Source: Alteromonadaceae bacterium BrNp21-10 (GTDB taxonomy: Bacteria; Pseudomonadota; Gammaproteobacteria; Enterobacterales; Alteromonadaceae). Taken from it: a stretch of DNA of 64,000 bases. The notes under the pieces are model-generated. The model was not told where the DNA came from and did no database searches. It worked only from the letters and a program-made list of their open reading frames with translations. Made by a program: the position numbers and the translations under genes. Shown here one piece after another: positions 10,097-20,017 of the stretch. The DNA is taken from contig JAUHQD010000006.1 in NCBI GenBank assembly GCA_030418115.1, forward strand, positions 124,001 through 188,000, written 5' to 3'. Within the stretch, counting starts at the first letter, position 1. Every line of letters begins with the position of its first letter.

Positions 10097-10110
10097 TTGA
10101 TCCACAACAA
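10097..10110. promoter_or_regulatory. FNR-type site upstream of ldhA (and ppsA)
   Basis: TTGATCCACAACAA matches TTGAT-N4-ATCAA with one mismatch. It lies in the divergent ldhA/ppsA gap. The centre is about 41 bases upstream of a predicted ldhA start point that follows a CATACT-like -10 element. Confidence 0.6.
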
Positions 10111-10260
10111 CCATTAGCGTCTTTTGAGTATTTATAGTCATAGGTTAAATCCGTGACCTTAAGTAAACCTAACATAATCAATTACTGATCTAAGACAATA
10201 TTCGCTTCGCTCTTAACCTTACCCTACTTGCATTGTTATTGGTTAACTCGAGACAGAATA

Positions 10261-12681
10261 ATGAACAAACAACTTTGTAGTATTTTATGGTTTGATGAAA
10301 TCAGTGTGGATGACATTTTATTGGTAGGCGGAAAAAATGCCAATTTGGGCGAACTGAGCCAAATGCAGCATAGCAACCCGCTGCAGGTACCCCCTGGCTT
10401 TGCCCTGACCACTGGTTTATATCGAGACTTTATTGCCAGCAATAACCTCTCAACGCTGATTGCCGAGCAACTTGATGCCTACCATAAACACCAGCAGAGT
10501 TTATCCGACACTGGTGCAGCGATCCGGACAGCTATTTTACAAGGCCGCTTCAATGATGCACAAACCGCTGAAATTAGCGCTGCATACCAGTTGTTGTGTG
10601 ACAAAGTGGGTTGCGATAATTGTGATGTAGCCGTACGAAGTTCCGCTACTGCTGAAGATTTACCGGAAGCCAGCTTTGCCGGACAACAAGAAAGCTATCT
10701 TAATATACAGGGCTGCGAATGGCTGATGAATAGCTGCCGTTCCTGCTATGCGTCGTTGTACACCGACCGCGCTATTGCATACCGACAACAGCAGAAAATT
10801 GATGAACGTGGCATGGCCTTGTCTATCGGGGTTCAACAAATGGTGCGCTCTGACAAAGCCTGTGCCGGTGTTATGTTTAGTATCGATACCGAAACGGGCT
10901 TTCCGCGAGCGGTATTGATTAATGCCTCATGGGGATTGGGCGAGTCAGTGGTAAAAGGTAGTGTGACGCCCGATCGTTATATGGTGTATAAACCTCTGCT
11001 CGTCGATGGAACACTGTGCCCCATTATCGAAAAATACTGTGGCAGCAAGTTACATAAAATGGTTTACCAGTTCGATGAACAGACAGGCGAAGCCTTAGCA
11101 ACTCCGGTTTCCGCAGAAGATTTTACTCGAACCTTGGCCACAGATAGCCATGAACAGCAATCCTTAGTGCTTAATGATGAAGAAATATTACAGTTGGCTA
11201 ACTGGGCTGTCAGTATCGAAAATAAATATGCGCGGCCGATGGATATTGAGTGGGCTAAAGATGGTAACAATGGTCAGTTGTATATTGTGCAAGCGCGGCC
11301 AGAGACAATTGAATCCCGCAAAGATCGACATACATTACAAACCTTTAAGCTAAGTCCTCACGCCGATTTGTTGTTAACTGGTGCCAGTGTGGGTAAAGCA
11401 ATTGTCAGCGGTAAGGTATTCTATATGCAAGATCCGCAACAAGAGGCAAGCTTTCCCGATGATGGCATTCTGGTTACCGAACGCACTGATCCTGATTGGG
11501 TGCCGGTGATGAAACGTGCTTCGGGTATTATTACTGACGAAGGCGGTACCACCAGTCATGCAGCGATTGTCAGTCGAGAGTTACAGGTGCCTGCCATTGT
11601 GGGTACAGGTAATGGTACACAACTTCTAAAAAGTGGTATGGAAGTCACCCTTGATTGTGCATCGGGATCACAAGGAGGCGTTTATAGGGGGCTGGTGGAT
11701 TATCAAACTAATATTATCGATTTAGACAGCCTACCTGCTACCCGTACCGATGTGATGATTAACCTTGCCGTACCAGATGGTGCCATGCGTTGGTGGCAGT
11801 TGCCTATCGCCGGTATTGGTTTGGCGCGGATTGAGTTTATTATTACCAGTCATATTAAAGCTCACCCAATGGCGCTATTGCATCCAGAGCAGGTTAGTGA
11901 CTCGGATATCCAGCAACAAATTAAACAGCTGATCAGCAATTATGCAGATGGTGCCAGTTATTTCATTGATAAGCTGTCCATGGGAATAGCTAAGATAGCT
12001 GCATCTTGTCATCCAAAACCGGCGATTGTGCGTTTTTCCGATTTTAAAACCAATGAGTATCGCAATTTGCTCGGTGGCGAAGATTTTGAAGGATTGGAAA
12101 ATAATCCCATGCTCGGTTTACGTGGTGCATCCCGTTATTATCATGCCCGTTACCAACAAGCATTTGAGCTGGAATGCCGCAGCATCAAAAAAGTCCGTGA
12201 ACAAATGGGCTTTACCAATGTCATTGCCATGATCCCGTTTTGTCGTACCGTTAAAGAAGCGGATGATGTGCTGGCCATTATGGCCGAGTGTGGACTCGTC
12301 AGAGGGGAAAACGGCTTACAAGTTTACATGATGTGTGAGATCCCCTCTAACGTGGTATTAGCTGACTTGTTCGCGCAGCGATTCGACGGTTTTTCAATTG
12401 GCAGTAATGATTTAACCCAATTGGCACTGGGGGTGGATAGGGATTCAGCCGAATTACAATACCTGTTTGATCCCAAAGACGAAGCGGTACGCCGGATGAT
12501 TGCTGACGTAGTCAATAAAGCCCATCAAAATAAAATCAAGATTGGTATTTGCGGCCAAGCGCCGTCTGATCATCCCGAATTTGCTGAGTTTTTAGTGGAA
12601 TGTGGTATTGATTCTATGTCTTTGAATCCAGACTCGGTGGCGACGGTTATTAGTCATATTGCTAATGCAGAACATAAATAG
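10261..12681 (+). CDS. ppsA: Phosphoenolpyruvate synthase
   Basis: This 806-residue enzyme turns pyruvate, ATP and water into PEP, AMP and phosphate. The N-terminal ATP-grasp-like domain has VRSSATAEDLPEASFAGQQE near residue 123. The swivelling phosphohistidine domain has GGTTSHAAIVSREL near residue 428, with the catalytic His in TSHAA. The C-terminal PEP/pyruvate barrel ends with the active-site GICGQAPSD segment. The ATG at 10261 is preferred over the one at 10228, which would add 11 unconserved residues. It is divergent from ldhA. With ldhA and lactate permease it suggests rerouting at the pyruvate node during low oxygen. Confidence 0.95.
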   Translation: MNKQLCSILWFDEISVDDILLVGGKNANLGELSQMQHSNPLQVPPGFALTTGLYRDFIASNNLSTLIAEQLDAYHKHQQSLSDTGAAIRTAILQGRFNDAQTAEISAAYQLLCDKVGCDNCDVAVRSSATAEDLPEASFAGQQESYLNIQGCEWLMNSCRSCYASLYTDRAIAYRQQQKIDERGMALSIGVQQMVRSDKACAGVMFSIDTETGFPRAVLINASWGLGESVVKGSVTPDRYMVYKPLLVDGTLCPIIEKYCGSKLHKMVYQFDEQTGEALATPVSAEDFTRTLATDSHEQQSLVLNDEEILQLANWAVSIENKYARPMDIEWAKDGNNGQLYIVQARPETIESRKDRHTLQTFKLSPHADLLLTGASVGKAIVSGKVFYMQDPQQEASFPDDGILVTERTDPDWVPVMKRASGIITDEGGTTSHAAIVSRELQVPAIVGTGNGTQLLKSGMEVTLDCASGSQGGVYRGLVDYQTNIIDLDSLPATRTDVMINLAVPDGAMRWWQLPIAGIGLARIEFIITSHIKAHPMALLHPEQVSDSDIQQQIKQLISNYADGASYFIDKLSMGIAKIAASCHPKPAIVRFSDFKTNEYRNLLGGEDFEGLENNPMLGLRGASRYYHARYQQAFELECRSIKKVREQMGFTNVIAMIPFCRTVKEADDVLAIMAECGLVRGENGLQVYMMCEIPSNVVLADLFAQRFDGFSIGSNDLTQLALGVDRDSAELQYLFDPKDEAVRRMIADVVNKAHQNKIKIGICGQAPSDHPEFAEFLVECGIDSMSLNPDSVATVISHIANAEHK

Positions 12682-12716
12682 CACTGACAACCCGGTCTAT
12701 TTGCCGGGGTCATGCC

Positions 12717-13388
12717 TTATACGGTGTTTTCGGCATAAGCACTGTCAACAGAGATGACCATTTTAACGAGTTCAGCCAGGGATTTTGCCTGCATTTTATC
12801 CATGACATTGGCGCGATGGATTTCAATGGTGCGTTGGCTTAAATTAAGATCCGCAGCGATAACCTTGTTGGCTTGACCTAAAATGACTTTATCCATGACC
12901 TCTTTTTCACGAGTGGTGAGGGTGGACAGCCGCTGGTTTATGTCATTCTTACCTAACTGTGATTGATACTGGGTTTGACTAACATTTAGGGCTTGCTGAA
13001 TGCAGTCGAGTAAGTGCTGTTCCCTAAAGGGTTTTTGGATAAAGTCCCAAGCGCCTTTTTTTAACGCTTCTACGGCCATTGGTACATCGCCATGGCCGGT
13101 CACAAAAATGATGGGTAATGGGCAGCCCATTTCTTCTAATTTGCTTTGGCATTGCAGGCCACTCATGCCGGGCATGCGAATATCCAGAATCAGACAACCT
13201 AATAACTGACTAATATTTTGATCATTAAAGGTATCGAGGAAATGTTGTGCACTTTGGTAAGTACGATTTTGCAGACCCACTGAATCGAGCAACATACTCA
13301 TGGCATCCAATATGGCCTCGTCGTCGTCGACAATATGCACCATGGCTTGGTTATTTTCGTTGTTATTTGCCATATTATTGTCCGTCAT
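12717..13388 (-). CDS. fixJ: FixJ-like response regulator
   Basis: This is a 223-residue regulator with a receiver domain (about 15-130) and a LuxR-type helix-turn-helix (about 150-215). The acidic pocket is DDD at 21-23, and the phosphoacceptor is Asp69 in LILDIRMPGMSG. The switch Thr is in FVTGHGDVPMAVEA and the Lys in IQKPF. The output helix includes LSQRTIEIHRANVMDKM, as in FixJ. It overlaps the end of fixL by 14 bases, so the pair is translationally linked. It probably activates genes at low oxygen, with the adjacent fnr gene as an obvious candidate target. Confidence 0.92.
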   Translation of the reverse strand: MTDNNMANNNENNQAMVHIVDDDEAILDAMSMLLDSVGLQNRTYQSAQHFLDTFNDQNISQLLGCLILDIRMPGMSGLQCQSKLEEMGCPLPIIFVTGHGDVPMAVEALKKGAWDFIQKPFREQHLLDCIQQALNVSQTQYQSQLGKNDINQRLSTLTTREKEVMDKVILGQANKVIAADLNLSQRTIEIHRANVMDKMQAKSLAELVKMVISVDSAYAENTV

Positions 13389-14520
13389 TTGTAATAGCTA
13401 AATCGTTATTGCTTGGCAGAGTGAACAAGAAAATACTGCCATTACTGTGATTATTTTGATACCACAAATGGCCTCCATGAGACTGGATGATCGATTGGCT
13501 AATGGCTAAGCCCATACCCATACCTGATTCCTTAGTGGTAAAAAAAGGATTAAATAAGGTTGCCCTATTTTCTTCATCAACACCAGTTCCGGTATCAACT
13601 ACTGAAACTTCAATCAATTTTTTCTCAGTCCAGCGACTGCGAATAGTAATTGCTTCGTTGGGCTTATCCTGCATGGAGTCAATGGCGTTGCGGATTAAAT
13701 TGAATAGTACTTGCTGAATTTGTACGGCATCTATCATAAGTTGTGGCGGATTATCGGTTAGCTCTAAAGTTATACCGTGATCCAGCAAGCGGGTATCTAT
13801 CTGCGCGAGATTGATGGTGTCTTTGACCAACTGGTTAATATCAGTTAATTCACGGCTAGCCGTATGTTTTTTTACATAACCTCTTAGTCGCATTATTACA
13901 TCACCCGCGCGCAATGCCTGAGCATTAATTTTTTCTAGTGAATTTAGCAGTTTGTCATTTAATAAATGCGCTTCTTCGGGTTTGCAGTTGGTGATCATTC
14001 GGCTACAGGCTTGAGCATAAACCGCTACCGCGGTGAGGGGTTGATTGACTTCATGAGCAATACCGGCGGCCATTTCGCCCATGGTATTTAATCGGGATAC
14101 ATGGGCTAAACGCTCACGGATTTCAATGGTGTCTTTTCTGGCTTGAACCTGTTCTGAAATGTCACGAATAATGCCGACAAACTGCCGATGACTGGAATTT
14201 TTAACCTCACCTACCGATAAGTCGATAGGAATCACCTCACCATCCTTTTTAAGGGCTTTGACCTCGCGGCCAATACCAATAATACGCGGTTGATTGGTTT
14301 GCATAAAATTATGTAAGTAACTGTCATGCTCCTGACGATAAGGCGAAGGCATCAGCATACTGATATTTTGTCCAACCACCTCGTCACTTAGATAACCAAA
14401 TATTCGTTCAGCTGCGGTATTAAATAGTTCAATAATGCCCCTATGATCAATAATAATCATGGCATCGACTGCGGCATCTAGCAGTGCGGTAAGTCTTTCA
14501 CTGGCGTCATTGTTCTTCAT
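13375..14520 (-). CDS. fixL: FixL-like heme-PAS oxygen-sensing histidine kinase
   Basis: This is a 381-residue soluble sensor kinase. The PAS domain (about 8-125) aligns well with the heme-PAS domain of rhizobial FixL: PYRQEHDSYL places His65 at the proximal heme ligand (His200 of Bradyrhizobium FixL), and IIGIGR places Arg85 at the oxygen-switch Arg220. The positions of FixL Arg206 and His214 are changed to Asn and Arg. The HisKA domain has His156 in GIAHEVNQPLTA, and the ATPase domain has NLIRNAIDS, DTGTGV and GMGMGLAIS. There is no membrane segment, unlike Sinorhizobium FixL. It partners fixJ. Confidence 0.92.
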   Translation of the reverse strand: MKNNDASERLTALLDAAVDAMIIIDHRGIIELFNTAAERIFGYLSDEVVGQNISMLMPSPYRQEHDSYLHNFMQTNQPRIIGIGREVKALKKDGEVIPIDLSVGEVKNSSHRQFVGIIRDISEQVQARKDTIEIRERLAHVSRLNTMGEMAAGIAHEVNQPLTAVAVYAQACSRMITNCKPEEAHLLNDKLLNSLEKINAQALRAGDVIMRLRGYVKKHTASRELTDINQLVKDTINLAQIDTRLLDHGITLELTDNPPQLMIDAVQIQQVLFNLIRNAIDSMQDKPNEAITIRSRWTEKKLIEVSVVDTGTGVDEENRATLFNPFFTTKESGMGMGLAISQSIIQSHGGHLWYQNNHSNGSIFLFTLPSNNDLAITNDGQ

Positions 14521-14701
14521 ATTGATGGTGACACTCTATTGCTATTCCTTACAGGTTTAGAACGTTTCAGTTTAATTGTTTGCCATGATTTTTTATTTAA
14601 CGTAGTTCAAAACCTCAGCAACATGCTCTAGGTATATTCCGCAGTGAATTACGCGAAATAACGAATATCTATCGCTCTACAAAGGTATAGGATTTAGTTC
14701 A

Positions 14702-14715
14702 TTGACGGAAGTCAA
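14702..14715 (+). promoter_or_regulatory. FNR-type site upstream of fnr
   Basis: TTGACGGAAGTCAA is a perfect inverted repeat that differs from TTGAT-N4-ATCAA at one base in each half. It is centred about 68 bases before the fnr ATG, with a TAATTT -10-like sequence downstream. It suggests autoregulation. Confidence 0.55.
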
Positions 14716-14776
14716 TAAGTCGCACGTTTTGTTGTCTGCACTAATTTTTATTAAATTTGATTACTAAGAGGCCCTC

Positions 14777-15550
14777 ATGCTATCTCAAAATAGACAACAC
14801 AATTCACAATGTGAACACTGTACGTTATCCAGCGCCTGCCAATCTGAGCGTTCTAATGGGGAATTACAACTAAACCATATGCCCCATCGTATTTATCATC
14901 GAGGTGAGACCTTGTATTCAATGGGCAGCCCTTTTAGTGCTTTGTATATTTTGCGTTCCGGTTCTGCCAAAGCCTATTTCTCTTCCTATTCTGGTGAAGA
15001 ACAAATTAGCGGGTTTTATTATCCTGGTGATTTAATCGGTTTAGACGGTTTCGACGCCGACACACATGCCTACAGTTTAAAATTTCTGGAAACCAGCAGT
15101 GTTTGCAGTATTGGTGTTGATGAGTTTAATAAAACCATGGGTGAGTCGGCAGTGTTACGTAAGCAAATTCTCAAAAGCATGAGTCATGCGATTCTTGGTG
15201 AGCAGCAGCAATTGTTTAGTGTCAATAAATACACGTCGGAACAACGACTGGCGAAATTTTTATTGGATTTATCTAACCGCTTTCAGCAGCGCGGGTTGTC
15301 GGGCAAGGTATTTGATTTAAGTATGACCCGCATTGATATCGCCAACTTTTTGGGTATGGCGATTGAAACCATCAGTCGCTTATTAGGGAAATTGCAACAA
15401 GAGGGGATCATTGACGTGCAGCGGCGTCAGATTCGGCTGCTAAATAAAGAGCGTCTTAATGACTCTTTAGTGGCTGATGAACCTGCTTTTAAAGCGGTGA
15501 TGCATAGAGCGACATCTCGTCAACATAGTTCACAACTATCTTACGCCTAA
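14777..15550 (+). CDS. fnr: FNR/ANR-type oxygen-responsive regulator
   Basis: This 257-residue Crp/FNR-family regulator should hold an oxygen-labile 4Fe-4S cluster. The four ligands are present: Cys12, Cys15 and Cys21 (C-x2-C-x5-C, the E. coli FNR spacing) and Cys110. The cyclic-nucleotide-like beta roll covers about 35-150. The C-terminal winged helix has the recognition helix ETISRLLGKLQ, whose E-SR residues read TTGAT half-sites. Many such sites lie in this window. It is next to fixLJ and an FNR-like palindrome lies upstream. It may be an accessory paralogue of a housekeeping FNR, which is not visible here. Confidence 0.95.
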   Translation: MLSQNRQHNSQCEHCTLSSACQSERSNGELQLNHMPHRIYHRGETLYSMGSPFSALYILRSGSAKAYFSSYSGEEQISGFYYPGDLIGLDGFDADTHAYSLKFLETSSVCSIGVDEFNKTMGESAVLRKQILKSMSHAILGEQQQLFSVNKYTSEQRLAKFLLDLSNRFQQRGLSGKVFDLSMTRIDIANFLGMAIETISRLLGKLQQEGIIDVQRRQIRLLNKERLNDSLVADEPAFKAVMHRATSRQHSSQLSYA

Positions 15551-15588
15551 ATGATATAGGCGCAGAGCCTAACGCCATAAATTCATAG

Positions 15589-15607
15589 TCAGCCCGTTTA
15601 GGGCTGA
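15589..15607. terminator. Hairpin between convergent fnr and atpG
   Basis: The seven-base perfect stem TCAGCCC / GGGCTGA has a five-base loop and a T-rich stretch on the plus side. It lies in the 67-base gap and could serve both genes. Confidence 0.6.
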
Positions 15608-15617
15608 TTGATTATTT

Positions 15618-16517
15618 TCAATTGCTGCGGTTCGATAAGGCTTCAAAGCCGCCAACCAAGTCAAACAATTCTTCGTCTATGCCGGTTTGTCTTAAGTGAT
15701 GAAAGGTACGATGTAATTTTTCTTGTAACTCATCAATATTATTTTCTGCTCGTTGCATTGCTGTTAAACGGGAGGCATTTTCGCTGGCCAATGATTCGGC
15801 ACAGGCTTTGTAAATGGATACAAAAAGGTATTCACGTAACAGTGCCAAAAATGTCGCTTGCGGCGCATTGAGTAATTGCGGTCGGTTATTGCTTGGCCAT
15901 TGAGCTAGCTTAATATTTTGTTGCCAGTGTTTATCTAGTGGCAGCAGGCGTTGTAAAATCGGCTCATAGCCCGAATTTGACTTGGGTCGATGGTTAAACA
16001 GATAAACATCGGCAATATTGTGTTGCTCAACATACGCCTCCAGTTCCTGCAAAATGTCACTGACCAACGCGGTAATGGTATCAATTGAATTAGGCAGCTT
16101 AAAATTGTTGGTACAGTTAAATTGCGCGCTGACCAAACCGGCTCTAATGCGTTCACCCACTGTCCACAGTAAGGTGTTGCTATTGGCAGACTCCTTTTTA
16201 TGTTTCAGATCTTGTTCCTTGATAAACGCCTGCATGTGCTGATTGAATTGGCCGACGAGGCCCTGATCTGAGCCAAATACAATAAAAATACGCGTGTTGT
16301 TATGTTTGTCAGTCCATACCGGTGGATAAATTTCGTGATTAACGAAGCAAGCGGTTAAACCTAATCGCACCGTTCGGTAATAATCATCAAGGGACAGCAC
16401 GGCATTGTTATATTGGGTGATGCTGCCAGCAGCAATGGCCTTCATGGTTCGTACCACAGATTTTAAATCTTCGGCAGTGTGCATTTTGTGCTGCAGACTA
16501 TCCATTGAATCACTCAT
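15618..16517 (-). CDS. atpG: N-ATPase gamma subunit
   Basis: This is the central-stalk gamma subunit of the second, N-type rotary ATPase, 299 residues long. The N-terminal coiled coil has [23 protein letters not shown], and the C-terminal helix has [23 protein letters not shown], the two strands that form the rotor shaft. The central segment contains [13 protein letters not shown], close to the gamma-family G-S-D-x-G-L-x-G-x-x-N signature. It is the last gene of the operon, its start overlaps the end of atpA by eight bases, and it ends before a shared hairpin with fnr. Confidence 0.93.
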   Translation of the reverse strand: MSDSMDSLQHKMHTAEDLKSVVRTMKAIAAGSITQYNNAVLSLDDYYRTVRLGLTACFVNHEIYPPVWTDKHNNTRIFIVFGSDQGLVGQFNQHMQAFIKEQDLKHKKESANSNTLLWTVGERIRAGLVSAQFNCTNNFKLPNSIDTITALVSDILQELEAYVEQHNIADVYLFNHRPKSNSGYEPILQRLLPLDKHWQQNIKLAQWPSNNRPQLLNAPQATFLALLREYLFVSIYKACAESLASENASRLTAMQRAENNIDELQEKLHRTFHHLRQTGIDEELFDLVGGFEALSNRSN

Positions 16518-18087
16518 TAGCCTCCCCCTGCGCGATGTTCGGACTGCGGTCTATTTCACTCAGAGTTAAATCCTGCAAGGCCTCTTTAACAATGGTTAAA
16601 ATGGCCTGCTGGTCTGATTTTGTAACATCACCGGCGTTGTTTAGCTTGGTTATTAATGGGGCGGGAATATGAGCGCATGCCCGATGCACCGCTAATTCGG
16701 CCTTAGGCATACTAATCAGTGGGATCTTATCGAACAACCCTGCGGTTAATGCCAATAGCAACGTAATTTGTTCTGCGTCGCTCATGGGGCTGCTAGCGGG
16801 TTGGATTAAACAGGCGCGGATCCGTCTTCCTCGTTGGATAATACTTAATGCACTTGGATCCAGGTGCGCACCGAAACGGGCAAAGGTTTCCAATTCTTCA
16901 AATTGGGCATAGGCAAGCTTCAAAGCACCAGCAACATTACGAAAGGCACCGTGTTGAGCCTTACCACCAACGCGAGATACGGATTTGCCCACATCCACTG
17001 CAGGTAATACGCCCAATTCGAATAACGTCGGTGACAGATAAATTTGCCCATCCGTAATAGAAATCAAATTAGTGGGGATATAGGCCGACATATTCTGTGC
17101 CTCGGTTTCCAGGATTGGTAGGGCGGTCAGCGAACCGCCACCATATTGGGGTTTCAAATGGGTGGACCTTTCTAGCAAACGGGAATGTATATAGAAAATA
17201 TCACCGGGGAAGGCTTCGCGCCCCGGCGGCCTGCGCATTAACAAAGACAGTTCCCGATAAGCACGGGCGTGTTGAGTCAGGTCGTCATAGACAATCAATA
17301 CATCCTGACCAGATTGCATAAAATACTCGGCAATACTGGTGGCTGCATACGGTGCGATATAGTTGAGTCCCGGCGGTGCATTTCCTTCCGACATCATTAC
17401 CACGGTGTAATCCATGGCGTTATGTTGACGTAATAGTGCCAAGGTTTTGGTTACCGACGAAGCACGCTGGCCAATAGCGCAATAGATGCAAATAACCTCT
17501 TTTCCCCGTTGATTGAGAATGGCATCAATGGCAATGGTTGTTTTGCCGGTTTGTCGATCACCCATGATCAATTCCCGCTGACCTCTGCCAATGGGTATCA
17601 ATGCATCGATAACCTTAACACCGGTTTGTAGTGGTTCGCTGACCGCCGCCCGTTGCATAATTGAGGGAGCAGGGCGTTCTACAGGTAAACGTTCGGTTAA
17701 TTTGGGCGGTTTTTTACCATCCAGCGGGCGGCCTAGCGGGTCAATCACGCGGCCTAACAAGGCTTGGCCTACCGCAACATCCATGACTCGGCCGGTACGT
17801 TGTACTTCATCACCGGCGTTGAGTCGTTCAAAATGGTCTAACAGCAATACACCCACTTCATCTTCATCAAGATTAAACGCGATACCGTAAATGTTGTTAG
17901 GGAATTTTAGGAGTTCTTCATAACCGACGCTAGGTAATCCGGATACCCGAGCGATACCAGCGGAAAGGCTAATAACATTACCCACCTCAAGCGGCGTTAA
18001 AATTTCATCTTGTGTTTCACGAGCTTGTTTTAAATGACTAAATTGTTGCTCGAATAGCGCATGTAAATCCGTAGAATCTGTATGCAT
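16510..18087 (-). CDS. atpA: N-ATPase alpha subunit
   Basis: This is the non-catalytic nucleotide-binding alpha subunit, 525 residues, somewhat longer than the 513 of E. coli. The P-loop GDRQTGKT is at 176-183. The signature [17 protein letters not shown] is seen near residue 363. The start shares one base with the atpF stop (TAATG), so the two are translationally coupled. In N-type operons the order is atpD-C-Q-R-B-E-F-A-G, exactly as here. It forms the alpha3beta3 head with the beta subunit on the cytosolic face of the inner membrane. Confidence 0.96.
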   Translation of the reverse strand: MHTDSTDLHALFEQQFSHLKQARETQDEILTPLEVGNVISLSAGIARVSGLPSVGYEELLKFPNNIYGIAFNLDEDEVGVLLLDHFERLNAGDEVQRTGRVMDVAVGQALLGRVIDPLGRPLDGKKPPKLTERLPVERPAPSIMQRAAVSEPLQTGVKVIDALIPIGRGQRELIMGDRQTGKTTIAIDAILNQRGKEVICIYCAIGQRASSVTKTLALLRQHNAMDYTVVMMSEGNAPPGLNYIAPYAATSIAEYFMQSGQDVLIVYDDLTQHARAYRELSLLMRRPPGREAFPGDIFYIHSRLLERSTHLKPQYGGGSLTALPILETEAQNMSAYIPTNLISITDGQIYLSPTLFELGVLPAVDVGKSVSRVGGKAQHGAFRNVAGALKLAYAQFEELETFARFGAHLDPSALSIIQRGRRIRACLIQPASSPMSDAEQITLLLALTAGLFDKIPLISMPKAELAVHRACAHIPAPLITKLNNAGDVTKSDQQAILTIVKEALQDLTLSEIDRSPNIAQGEANE

Positions 18088-18992
18088 TAATGAGTTTCTC
18101 CATCAACTGTCGAATTCTGTTCATGGATTAATTTTTTGTCTTTCTCATTCTCTTTCACGGCAGTCGCTGAAAACGCGCTGGACTGGGCAGATAACTTGAG
18201 TGCACTTTGTTGTAAAGTGTGCAGATAATTATTGCCGCTCCAGGCTAATTTCCAACCATTGATGTTGATTTCAATACCGCATAGCAACTCATCTACGAGT
18301 TGGTAATCCAGATGCAAAGAGTTGGACTTTTCATTTACAGATTTACCGGCGGTTTGTGTTGTTGCTGAAGCTAATGGTGATAATAGTTGCTGCGCCAACA
18401 ATTGTTCAATTTGCTGTTGTTGCTCGTTGCTCAAAGTAAAAGTGCTACGCACCACCGGCGCGCTGCCCGGTTTAAGTTTAATGGCATCTAGCTGACGGCT
18501 ATCGCCGGTAAAAGCGCTTTGCAGGCGCTGAATGAAGCGCTTAAACATTTGCTGCTGCAGGTCTTCATCCGCTAAATCACTAAGAACTTGATGACTGACG
18601 GCGTACACTTCGTCCATATTTTGCTTAACAATATCTTGTTGGATGGCGGTCAGTTCTTGCTCTAGTGATTGCATGCGGCTGTCACGCAGTTGCTCAGTAG
18701 TCTGTCGTGCGTCTTTTATCAGCTTGTCGCGTTCGACATTCGCCTGCTCGGTTGCTTCGTTGAGTAAACTAGTGCGCTGCTCGGCAAATTGCTGATTGTT
18801 TTTAACATAGGTTTGCAATTGCTGATCCGCCTGTGTTTTTAATGCCGCTGCATCAGCCACTATTTTGGCGGTTTGTTGCTCGCGGGCATCGATGGCATTT
18901 TGAATAGGCCGGTATAAAAAGCGTTTTAATAGCCAAACCAATAGCAAAAAGTTAATGATCTGCGCGCTAACGGTGAACCAGTCAATGAGCAT
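18087..18992 (-). CDS. atpF: N-ATPase extended b subunit
   Basis: This stalk subunit has one N-terminal membrane helix (about 5-24, ending at RFLYRPI) followed by a long charged, Gln/Ala-rich coiled coil to about residue 150. At 301 residues it is about twice an F-type b subunit. The extra C-terminal part resembles in role the delta subunit, which N-type operons lack as a separate gene; no delta gene is present here, in keeping with this. Overlap with atpA at the stop codon links their translation. The last 60 residues are of low complexity and may be poorly conserved. Confidence 0.9.
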   Translation of the reverse strand: MLIDWFTVSAQIINFLLLVWLLKRFLYRPIQNAIDAREQQTAKIVADAAALKTQADQQLQTYVKNNQQFAEQRTSLLNEATEQANVERDKLIKDARQTTEQLRDSRMQSLEQELTAIQQDIVKQNMDEVYAVSHQVLSDLADEDLQQQMFKRFIQRLQSAFTGDSRQLDAIKLKPGSAPVVRSTFTLSNEQQQQIEQLLAQQLLSPLASATTQTAGKSVNEKSNSLHLDYQLVDELLCGIEININGWKLAWSGNNYLHTLQQSALKLSAQSSAFSATAVKENEKDKKLIHEQNSTVDGETH

Positions 18993-18995
18993 GGG

Positions 18996-19277
18996 TTAGT
19001 TTCCAGCGCCTAAAGCAACAAAATAATTCCAGAACGGATTGGCAAACAGCACAATCATCGATACCACAAAACAATAAATGGCAGTGGATTCAATCATCGC
19101 CAAACCCACAAACAGGGTACGGGTAATGGTGGATGATGCATCGGGTTGTTGTGCCAGTGCTGACAAAGCGGTGGCCACAGCGCGGCCTTCAGCTAAGGCG
19201 GGGCCAAGGGCTCCAAAGCTGATAGTTATACCTGCGGTTATAATGGAAACGATTGAAATATAGGTCAAGCTATCCAT
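18996..19277 (-). CDS. atpE: N-ATPase c subunit (rotor ring)
   Basis: This 93-residue hairpin of two membrane helices forms the ion-carrying ring. Helix 2 carries the ion-binding Glu63 followed by Ser64, with Tyr68 four residues on (MIESTAIY), like sodium-binding c subunits. Helix 1 has a second acidic residue, Glu30, in LAEGRA, at the position that is Gln32 in the sodium ring of Ilyobacter. The polar loop reads AQQPD, where most c subunits have RQP. Sodium versus proton use cannot be settled from sequence: the Burkholderia pseudomallei N-type ring has been reported as proton-specific. Confidence 0.94.
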   Translation of the reverse strand: MDSLTYISIVSIITAGITISFGALGPALAEGRAVATALSALAQQPDASSTITRTLFVGLAMIESTAIYCFVVSMIVLFANPFWNYFVALGAGN

Positions 19278-19291
19278 AAAAATGCCTCATG

Positions 19292-20017
19292 TTATGGTTT
19301 GGGTAATGGACGTTTTTCAGTTACGGGTGATGGGTCGGGTGTGTTCAGTTGGGTTGCCGTTTGCGTTGCCGCCGCAATATAAACAGCAGCCAGTACAAAT
19401 AAAATATAGGCTTGCACCATGCCTGTTAGCAGCCCAAGTGCGGTCATGACTAATGGGAAAACAAAGGGTGAAATCACCAGTAATATGGCGAGGATCATGC
19501 TGCCACTCATGATGTTGCCAAACAGCCTTACCGCTAGTGCCAGCGTGCGCGACAATTCACTGATAATATTAAACGGCAACATCATCCATACTGGTTGCAT
19601 ATAGGATGCGAGATAAGCCTTCACACCATTTTTACGGATGCCAAATAGGGGCACAGCAATAAATACACACAGTGCCAGCGCCAAAGTGGTGGAAAGTGAG
19701 CCGGTAGGGGGCTCGTATCCTGGGAAAATAGTGCACAAATTGGCGATGGCCACAAACAAAAACAGTGTGCCAAGAAACCCCATATATTGACGAGGCTGAC
19801 GTAGACCAATACTGGCTATCTGCTGTTCGATGGTGGTAACAATAATTTCTAGCAGGTTTTGCCAACGAGAACGGCGCAAATTAGTGGTGAGTTTGCGGGT
19901 GATTAATTTAGCGCCCAGCACCATAATTGCCATTAATACCCAAGTGAAAACAATGGTGGCGTTGAGTTTTATCACCCCATATTGCCAAAATATAATTTCA
20001 TCAGGACTAAGATGCAT
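19292..20017 (-). CDS. atpB: N-ATPase a subunit
   Basis: This is the stator subunit of the membrane sector, 241 residues with about five helices. The essential Arg of helix 4 is in SRTLALAVRLFGNIMSGSMI, followed by the last helices that form the ion half-channels. The segment YLASYMQPVWMMLPFNIISE before it is typical. The start overlaps the atpR end by 11 bases. The C-terminus is short and Pro-rich. Confidence 0.95.
   Translation of the reverse strand: MHLSPDEIIFWQYGVIKLNATIVFTWVLMAIMVLGAKLITRKLTTNLRRSRWQNLLEIIVTTIEQQIASIGLRQPRQYMGFLGTLFLFVAIANLCTIFPGYEPPTGSLSTTLALALCVFIAVPLFGIRKNGVKAYLASYMQPVWMMLPFNIISELSRTLALAVRLFGNIMSGSMILAILLVISPFVFPLVMTALGLLTGMVQAYILFVLAAVYIAAATQTATQLNTPDPSPVTEKRPLPKP

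Noticed and set aside
12691-12709. CCCGG/CCGGG hairpin between ppsA and fixJ.
   Set aside because: It has a five-base stem and no T tract. It may slow convergent transcripts but cannot be called a terminator.
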